From: Aquila chrysaetos chrysaetos
Taxonomy: Eukaryota > Chordata > Aves > Accipitriformes > Accipitridae
Assembly: GCF_900496995.4 (NCBI RefSeq)
Contig: NC_044030.1
Location: 76,362,017-76,426,016 of the forward strand
Length of the DNA: 64,000 bases
Reading direction: 5' to 3'
The notes below the pieces were generated by a model. It did not search any database and had not been told where the DNA came from. It saw only the letters and a program-made list of their open reading frames with translations. A program made the position numbers and the translations under genes. Positions 57,601-64,000 of this stretch are shown one piece after another (the first letter of the stretch is position 1; each line of letters begins with the position of its first letter).

Positions 57601-58800
57601 GCCCGTCCCCCCGCGGCGGCCAGGTGAGCGCAGCCCGCGAGCGGCCGCGGGGCGGGTTTCCCCGCCGGCAGCACTTGCCCGCAGCCGCCGCCGTCGCGCT
57701 GTCTCCCCCGGCCCTCTCACCGCCCTGCCTCGCAGGGAGCACCAGCTCATCGTGGTCGCGACGCACAACGGCACGGCGGTGGAAGGCGCCTGCTCGGGGG
57801 ACCCGCAGCCCTTCAACGCCAGCCGGCAGCCCGGCCCCTACGTGGCCGCCGCGCTCAACCTCACCGGCCCCGTGGACTTTGTGCTGGGCGACGGGGCCCA
57901 CGGGCAGGGGTACCGCAACGCTGCCCTCCGTCCGGGCCGGGACTACACGGCCCTTCTGCGCCTCGTCCGCCGCTCGCAGCAGGTACCCGTCGCGGGGGGC
58001 TCCCGCTCCCCGGGGACGCCGAGCCCCTCGGCGGGGTCCGGGCCGGCCGCCGGCGGCGAGGAGCGGTGCCGCACGGGCTCCGCTCCTGGCCCCCGCGCCG
58101 AGAGCCCGGGCGCCTTGGCAGGACGGCGTCCCCGGGGTCCTCAGCCGCGGCCGGAGCCTTCGGTGGCCGTGGGTGGGAGGCCTTTGCCCCCAGGGCAGGC
58201 AGCGGGGCAGGAGCGGCCTGAGCTCTCCCTCCCGTCTCTTCCAACAGGCAGACAAGTTCACCTGCGTCTGCTACAGCTTCTCTCTTGGTAAGTGGGCTCC
58301 TCGCTCCCGGTGCCCGAGCCTCTCTTCCCCCATGTTCCCCTTTCCCAGCCTGGCCGCTTCCCACGGAGAGGAGCTGGCTGAGCACGGGAGCCGTGGGGTT
58401 TCGTGGGGGGCAGAGGAAACCTTTCGTTTCCCATACATGGGGTCATCCTCTATCTCAGAAGAAACCTAAGCCAAGACACACATCTACACACTTACACATA
58501 CCCTTTGCCATCTTTGGGGTCATTGCCAGAACATGGCCCAGGCTGTGGCACCCACTCCTGGCTGTTTGTTAGTTGCAGGGCAGCCTCCGGGCCCATGGCA
58601 TGGGACTGTGATTTGGGTGGTTGTGCTGTTGGCACTCTTACTCGTATCTGCAGGGATCCTGTGGTTCGTGCTTTGCAGGTGAGTAGGAAGGGGACTTGTT
58701 CAGCAGGGCCATGGGCAATGCCAGTCTTTTGCTCAGGGGTCTCCTTTGCTTTTCCAGGAAAAGGAAGTCTTTGCCCAGCAAAGCTAAGGAGGATAATTAA
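51675..58800 (+). CDS. gene B: sushi/FN3 receptor with R2B-type membrane-proximal domain
   Basis: Ten exons with consistent phases: 51675-51786, 53316-53558, 54960-55250, 55647-55744, 57093-57285, 57512-57623, 57736-57982, 58248-58287, 58579-58678, 58758-58800 (1479 nt, 492 aa). Order: signal peptide 1-22; one sushi-like domain 38-118; Cys-rich FN3-like domain 119-215; FN3 domain 216-312; membrane-proximal domain 313-446; membrane segment about 455-477; tail of about 15 residues starting RKRKSLPSK. The membrane-proximal domain follows the R2B phosphatase pattern: HQLIVV (for YQIVVEE), PYVAAALN (for PYYFAAELP), FVLGDGAHGQGY (for FTVGDNRTYQGF) and NAALRPGRDY (for NPPLAPRKGY). Gene A lacks this domain. 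There is no phosphatase domain and no tail tyrosine, so the product is a candidate decoy or adaptor-dependent receptor. Known function: none that I recognise. Confidence 0.8.
55335..55832 (+). repeat. tract identical to gene A
   Basis: Partner of 46426-46925. The identity ends abruptly within the intron after exon 55647-55744. The remaining 1.26 kb of this intron has no counterpart in gene A, whose intron is only 266 bp. Confidence 0.8.
56800..58260. promoter_or_regulatory. intragenic CpG-rich block of gene B
   Basis: Exons 57093-57982 and their introns are extremely GC- and CpG-rich, unlike the matching part of gene A and unlike the rest of gene B. It could be a CpG island with an internal promoter, or a region that kept an ancestral composition. 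No TATA box is recognised. Confidence 0.4.
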
Positions 58801-59396
58801 AAAGGTAGGAAAATACAATTCTCTGGACCCCCATCACAGAAAGGCCTGTAGGGCTGGGTGGCAACTGGGAGGAGAGCAGAGATCTCCCAGGAGAGCCTGA
58901 CCCTCAGGAGAAATATCTGCTCATAGTCTTCACTGACATGTCTCCCCATTTGCCCCAGCCCTCTGATACTGGGGACAGTGAGGATGGCTCTGTCTGCTAA
59001 GCTCCACGCAGCAGCAGAGCATGGCTCCAGGCACCGCTCCCAGCCTGCAGCAGAGGCACGCAAGAGCAAAACCAAGCATCCCAAAGGGTGGCTTATGGCT
59101 CAGCCCTTTGAGGGACCCATGGCGTGTCATACCCCCCAAGGGGAGAGATCTGCTGGGAGGGGTCTCAGGGGAGTCAGACTGAGGGACTGCTGCTCTCGCC
59201 TGGGCACCCGGTGGGCACCTCCGGGGACCTGTGGTTGGGCACAGCTGGGATGAAGGAGTCAGGCTGTGGCAGGCACTGCCCTGTGCTCCAGCCTGTCTCA
59301 GACACTCGTGAGTGCAGGCAGCTCTGGTGATGTGAGCTCCCCACGCAGCCGAGGGCATGCAGCAGCCTCTACCCTGGGTGGCCTTGGTCTCCACAG

Positions 59397-59512
59397 GTAA
59401 AGGTGGCCAGGCTGGAGATCAGTCACTCCAGCCCCTTCCCAGGACCACAGGAGACATTCAGAGCAGTGAGGGAGCAGAGAAGATTGGGAGGATGACCCCA
59501 GCTCAGTGCTGA
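59397..59512 (+). pseudogene. orphan last tail exon of gene B
   Basis: This open exon (GKGGQAGDQS... to a TGA at 59510-59512, 37 aa) is the counterpart of gene A exon 49128-49246, with acceptor and phase kept. In gene B the reading frame already stops at 58800, before a donor at 58806, and the tyrosine exon of gene A (48918-48989) has no recognisable partner. It is therefore either a vestige or used in an isoform I cannot see. Confidence 0.6.
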
Positions 59513-60337
59513 TGGCTGCCAGGCCCCCTGGCTCACCTGTGACTGTGACCAGCACTGGCGGTCTCATCCAGTTCAGCAGAGCAAGAGGAAAACAGGACGC
59601 CAAGGAGGGTTGTGAGTTCTTTCTTTCCTCACTCCCTTCACCTCCCAGCTTTCACTTACTGCTGTTTTAAGGCCTTTGAATGCAACTTTCTGTAGTTCTT
59701 TTTTTAGGCTTTGCTTTCATTTTTGCTTTCCTGGAAGCAGGAATTGTATGCCAGATTTCACAGTCCCTGACTCACACGGGCTCAGGCTGAGGGATGGTCC
59801 ATGCTCCTGCCATGTCCTGTGCTCCCAACCCCTCTCCCTGCTCTGTCTGCTGATACTGAGCCAAATCCAGGGCTCTGCTGGAGCTTGCCCTGACTGGGAT
59901 GCCTTCATGACTGCCTGCTGTGTCTGGACAATCAATAAAGCCTTGTGGTTCGGAGGGGGCTGCAGCTCCTGCCTGGTCCCTTCATTGCCCTTGTGGGGTC
60001 ACATCGTCCTGCAGGGAGCTAACTGCACCTTGTTGAGGGGAAGCCATGAGCAGGGCTGCTGTGACGCCATGTCCCCAAGTGGTGCCTGACAGCCTTTCCG
60101 ACCTCTAGGACTGTGCTGGGCAGCTCTCATGTGAATTTGGATGGGGTGGATGGTGGGAATCATTGAAGGGTGCTGTTGCTCAATGTACATCTTGGGCAGG
60201 AGTGTGTTCTGTGCCCATGCTGTGGCCAGAGCTGAGGGACCTGTGTGCTCTCAGCTCCTTTGCAGCCCCTGTGCCAGGTCAAACCTGGAAGAAAAGTGAA
60301 GATCAGAGGTCACCACCACCATGGCCAGCACAGAGTC
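59513..60337. other. convergent interval between genes B and C
   Basis: It holds the end of the gene B transcript and the 3' flank shared with unit A. No coding exon is supported. Confidence 0.4.
59934..59939 (+). terminator. polyadenylation signal of gene B
   Basis: AATAAA followed by a GT-rich stretch (CCTTGTGGTTCGG). It lies 1.13 kb after the stop at 58800 and 0.42 kb after the orphan exon. Confidence 0.6.
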
Positions 60338-60343
60338 TTTATT
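60338..60343 (-). terminator. polyadenylation signal of gene C
   Basis: AATAAA on the minus strand (TTTATT on plus), about 810 bp after the stop codon of gene C and about 400 bp from the signal of gene B on the opposite strand. Confidence 0.6.
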
Positions 60344-61155
60344 GGTGACACACAGAACAGAGCCATGGGGTCAGTCCTGGCTCTGGGGCCCCTTGCCCTT
60401 GAGCAGCAAAGGCAGAACCAGCCTCCGTGGTGCAGCAGCCCTTGCCAGAACCACATCCAGGATATTTAAGTTGAGCCGCTACAACCTGGGATTGCCATGG
60501 TGCAGCCAGGCAGGCTAGTGATGGAGCATCTCTGGAGCTGGAAGGGCTGTGGCACCTGGATCAGCATCAGGAAGATGGAGCTGCCGGAAGGGATTGCGTG
60601 GGGTGGAAAGGACCAGGCTAGCCCTACAGGACTGTGGGTTGTCCCTCCCTTGGCTCTTGTTGGCCTTGGGCTTCATGCTTCTCCTAAAGTAGGACAGATA
60701 GCCTGTGCTCCTGAGCCCCATGGATCTTACAGCGGTTTGATGCTCCCCTGGCAAAACACAGTTTGGGTGTTGGTGGAGCTATCCCACTTTCCCTGGGGCT
60801 GCCTGAAGGCACAAGGGAGCCTGGATGGGACAGCTGATTATCTTCATCCCTGGCACAGACAGGTCAAGTCCTGGTGCCTCTGCTCTGCTCTGCATACTCA
60901 GGCTGTGATTCCAGGTAAGTTCCTGTGCAAACTCTGGGCAAAGGGTCAGGTTCCTGCTTCAAAGCCTGACCACAATTTGGAGACAGTCCAGCTTGTGCTC
61001 TCCAGCCACAGAGGACCCTTGGGGTGGCTGTTCAGGGGAGTAAAGCATCTTGGGGCTGTGCACACCCCTCTCATCTCCTCTGTTTTCCACTGTTACTGAT
61101 GGAGGGCTGTCAAGAGAGTCGAAGTCATGGCCAGAGATGGGCGGTGGCCATGCCT

Positions 61156-63714
61156 CTACTTGAAATTCCCATAGGTTTCAAATGAATTCAAATAACTGAG
61201 GGCTAGTTCGTAGCAGAGCCCATACTGCTCCTGTGGACAGAAGGATGCACGTGAGAACCTGGTACACCAACATCTGCAGTAGAAGGCCAGCCTCGGTTGC
61301 CAACAGCTTCCTGAGCAAGCCAGGCGCAGGTAGAGCCTACTCTCCACCTCACAGTTGGAGCCCACCTTCCCCCACTGAGGAATCACAGGCATGTTCTCCA
61401 GTAGCTGACAGCTCGTCTACCCCAATGCTGGAGGCAGGTGGTCTTGGGAGGAGAGCCAGCATCCATGGCATGAAGCACCTGCCACTCACTCCCATCCAGG
61501 GTGCTTACCCTATGATTGCCTCTAGCACCCAGACTAGGTGGTGATGTGGGTGCAGGACAGGCACCTGAGCACCCATCAGTACAGCCCCTTGCTGAGCAGG
61601 CCAGGTGGACCAGAAAGGGGCAATGCAGCCCACAGGATGCTTCAGTGCCCATCTGGTTCTGCAGAACCTGCCCGGAGTGAGTGGGTATGTGCCAGCGGCA
61701 AAAAACAGGGTTTTCAGAGGTCTCATCTGCTCCTGCTGGCCCCAGGATGATCTGAGCACAGAGGTGCTAGGGCAGCTGCTGGGACAGTCCAGGCTATGGC
61801 TCTTGCTCTGGTCTTGCCATCCTGGCTGGATTTGAAGTCAACACCTACCACATCTTTAATCAGCTGTCTCCGCCGCCTCTTCAGCATCCTCACAGCCTGG
61901 GATACATCCACCAGCCCCTCGCTTTGGATCTGTTCACACAGGAAACTAGCAGCACAGAAGATCCCACTCCGGCTGGCACCATCCCTGTAGAGGAGAGCAA
62001 AGGGAGAGTCACTTGCTCTGGGATCACCTGGCAGGGCTGAGCCTCAGAGGTGTCCCACTAGACATACAGGCTCTCAGGATGACCTTGTCCACAGATGCTG
62101 CGTCCAGCCAGCCTCCACAGGGAAGCCTTCCTCCCTGAACACAGCTGAATTCATGTCCATACACCCACCCAACATGGATTTGTGACCCAAGCTCACTGAC
62201 GCAGCCCAGGCTGAGCCAGCTCTGTGCCACAGGCTGCTCCTCCAAGAGACATCACTCACCAGCAGGTCACGAGGATATGTCCGTCTTGGCTCTGCCGATG
62301 GTGTGTTTCCACCTTCCCTAACAGGCTGATGATGGTGGCAGGTTGCCGGGGAAGACGCTGCTTCATGGGCCAGTCCTTCAGTTGCCAGAACCGGACTTCC
62401 AGTGCAGACTTCTTGGGCTAGTGGGGAAGAAAGAGAGTGAGTCGGACAGAGAAGAAACCCGTTGGCTTCATGGAGGGAAGGGAGGGACAGCATGTGTCAG
62501 CCCTGGCTCAGCCATGCACACAGGATCAAGGGAGCAGCTCCACAGTGGGGTGACCCAGTCCCAGACTTTGACCTTCTCCATTGAGTGCTCTGAGACCAGC
62601 AGATGGACAGAGCACAAGATAAGAGCTGAGCACCAGGTGCAGCTCAGACTGATGCCAGTCCAGCACCCAGCTATCTGTAATAGCTGTCCCCATCCACAAA
62701 CCACCACTGAGATGCACAAACTCTATCCACAGCTCCTGTCTTCCAAGTTAGGAAGGTACGCAAATGTACCTCTGCCTTGTACCTCTGCCTGCAGCCTCAC
62801 CCTCTTGGGACTAACCTCTTTCTCAAGGCAAAGGGCCCTGCTGTGGCCACTGCCCTTCCAGGACCCCATCAGATCCCTCTGACCACCACCCCTAGCTGTG
62901 ACTTGGACCCCAAATCAAAGCCTGCTGACACTGGAGCCTGGTCAGTGCTTCCAGCTCTTGCAAAGGTTGTTCTCAAAGGACTTGCCATCTCTGTGCAAAA
63001 AGCCCACCTGCTGCTTGTTGGTGAGGGCAAGTGTCCAGGCTGTGAAGTTAACTCCGGGCTCCTCTGAGATCAGGTGGACATGGAAACGGCCGTAAGCAGC
63101 TTCGCCCTGGGTGGGCCAGAACTCCACGTATGTCTGGGGGTGAGACACGCACGTGATCGCACACAGCCCCAACCTCCACGTGTGGCAGAGCTCAGCACCT
63201 CGCATGGGCACGCTCACACCAGCCCCTCGCCCGTAAGCCACAGTGTGCACGTGGGTGCTCTGCCTGCCATTTGCTGGGGACCAACCCGTGGTGCTGCAGC
63301 CAGAAATCTAACACTCCTGCAGAGAGGACACCTGGGCAGGGGTAAGAAAAACCTGAGGGATGGTCCCCTGCTGTGAGACTGGGAACACCCCACCGCTGTA
63401 GTGCCATGGTACTGGGACTGTCCTCGGGGCTCTCCCGGGTGGAGCCCACAAGCTTGCGGTGGGCTCCTAGAGCAAGCAGAGCTCTTGTGAGATGAGGCGT
63501 GTGGGGGCAAAGGCAGAAAGCACACTGCCCAGCCTCACGGGGAGCCGGGAGAGGAGAGGGCTGCGCATGGGCTGCTGACCTTGTCCAGCTCCTGGAGCTG
63601 GTTCAGCACAACCACCGACGTGCAGCTGTAATCCCAGACCAGAGCCCAGAAATCCACCAGCGTGGTGAGGAAAGGCAGCTGGGTGACGATGAGTCTGTCC
63701 TCTTGGGTATACGT
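61156..63714 (-). CDS. gene C (3' part): receptor tyrosine phosphatase, R2B-like D2 domain
   Basis: Five last exons on the minus strand: 63714-63580, 63133-63008, 62417-62260, 61984-61849, 61230-61156, phases consistent, stop TAG at 61158-61156. The translation follows the second (membrane-distal) phosphatase domain of R2B receptors: DRLIVTQLPF, VDFWALVWDYSCTSVVVLNQ (family: [21 protein letters not shown]), TYVEFWPTQGE, then TCWDGASRSG for the CX5R loop and EQYGLCYELALSYLNSFE at the end. Cys and Arg of the CX5R loop are kept, but the WPD-loop aspartate is replaced (DWPM), as expected for an inactive, regulatory D2. The active D1 domain, membrane segment and ectodomain must lie beyond 64000. 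Gene C runs tail-to-tail with gene B. Which of PTPRK, M, T or U is closest cannot be judged by eye; it may be a separate lineage. Confidence 0.85.
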
Positions 63715-64000
63715 CTGCAAAACACACCGGGGTGCGGGGGAGGAGAAGGTCACACAATCCACCCCCGGAGAGCCCCTCCAACAGCGGGAACTGCTCCCTG
63801 CCTCCCTTACAACCAGGGCTCTGCAGAGCCCGAGGAGATGCCGGGCACCCCAGCCCTGCTCGGAGACCCCTCAGCTCATCACACCCGGGCTCTGCTCCCA
63901 GCAGGCAAAAGCCGGCAGCCGTGCGGCAGCCTGCTGAGCTGCCTGTGCAGGCAGGGCTTAGGCTGATCAAGGGGGCCATCTCCTGGCAGCAGGGCCCCAG

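Larger units (their letters stand above)
51529..60270 (+). repeat. tandem segmental duplication, unit B
   Basis: The unit carries gene B. The flank before the leader (GGAAGCCTCCTGTACCTCAT) matches unit A and the remnant at 37.7 kb, and the 3' flank 59900-60270 matches 50520-50890. Confidence 0.7.

Noticed and set aside
58926-59000. Short exon candidate after a CCCCAG acceptor in gene B (PSDTGDSEDG...)
   Set aside because: It is open only briefly, lies after the gene B stop and has no partner in gene A.
1-64000. CRISPR array, bacterial operon features or tRNA genes
   Set aside because: The window is plainly vertebrate; no regular spacer-repeat array or cloverleaf was noticed.

Overview
The window looks like a compact, GC-rich bird chromosome segment. 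Evidence: multi-exon vertebrate genes with short introns, two decayed CR1-type LINE fragments, a solo LTR of an avian-type endogenous retrovirus, and the CD72-TESK1 tail-to-tail gene order that is also found on human 9p13. The species cannot be named from the sequence. All gene models were built by hand from reading frames, GT-AG splice sites, phase matching and paralogue comparison; no transcript evidence was available.

Left part (1-14.8 kb): a CD72-like cluster of type II C-type lectin receptors. Copy 1 (+, 589-2803) is a decayed gene. Copy 2 (-, 8089-5732) is intact and lies tail-to-tail with copy 1. The first four exons of these two form almost identical inverted arms of about 1.75 kb that begin exactly at the start codon. 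Copy 3 (+, 9783-13162) is intact and is the positional CD72 orthologue because it faces TESK1. Copies 2 and 3 share a promoter module and lie head-to-head. The spacer between copies 1 and 2 holds a solo LTR, a CR1 fragment and minisatellites.

Middle (14.8-27.3 kb): a complete ten-exon TESK1 on the minus strand (CDS 26910-15797, 690 aa), with a 7-kb first intron and a CpG-rich first exon. From about 27.3 to 37.7 kb I find no gene that I can support.

Right part (37.7-64 kb): a second receptor cluster. Two plus-strand genes, A (39285-49246, 724 aa) and B (51675-58800, 492 aa), are tandem duplicates. They encode type I membrane proteins with sushi-like domains, fibronectin-III-like domains, a transmembrane segment and short tails. 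Gene B keeps a membrane-proximal domain that resembles that of R2B receptor tyrosine phosphatases (PTPRK/M/T/U class). Neither has a phosphatase domain. Converging on gene B from the right edge is the 3' end of a minus-strand gene C that encodes an R2B-like second phosphatase domain (D2). The arrangement suggests that A and B are phosphatase-free relatives of a receptor phosphatase whose ectodomain lies beyond position 64000. A leader-exon remnant at 37.7-38.0 kb marks a third, lost copy.

Theme: both receptor clusters show patchwork homogenisation (near-identical tracts inside otherwise diverged paralogues) and changes in cytoplasmic tyrosine motifs, a pattern typical of rapidly evolving paired immune receptors. 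The link to immunity is known for the CD72 family; for the phosphatase-like cluster it is inference.
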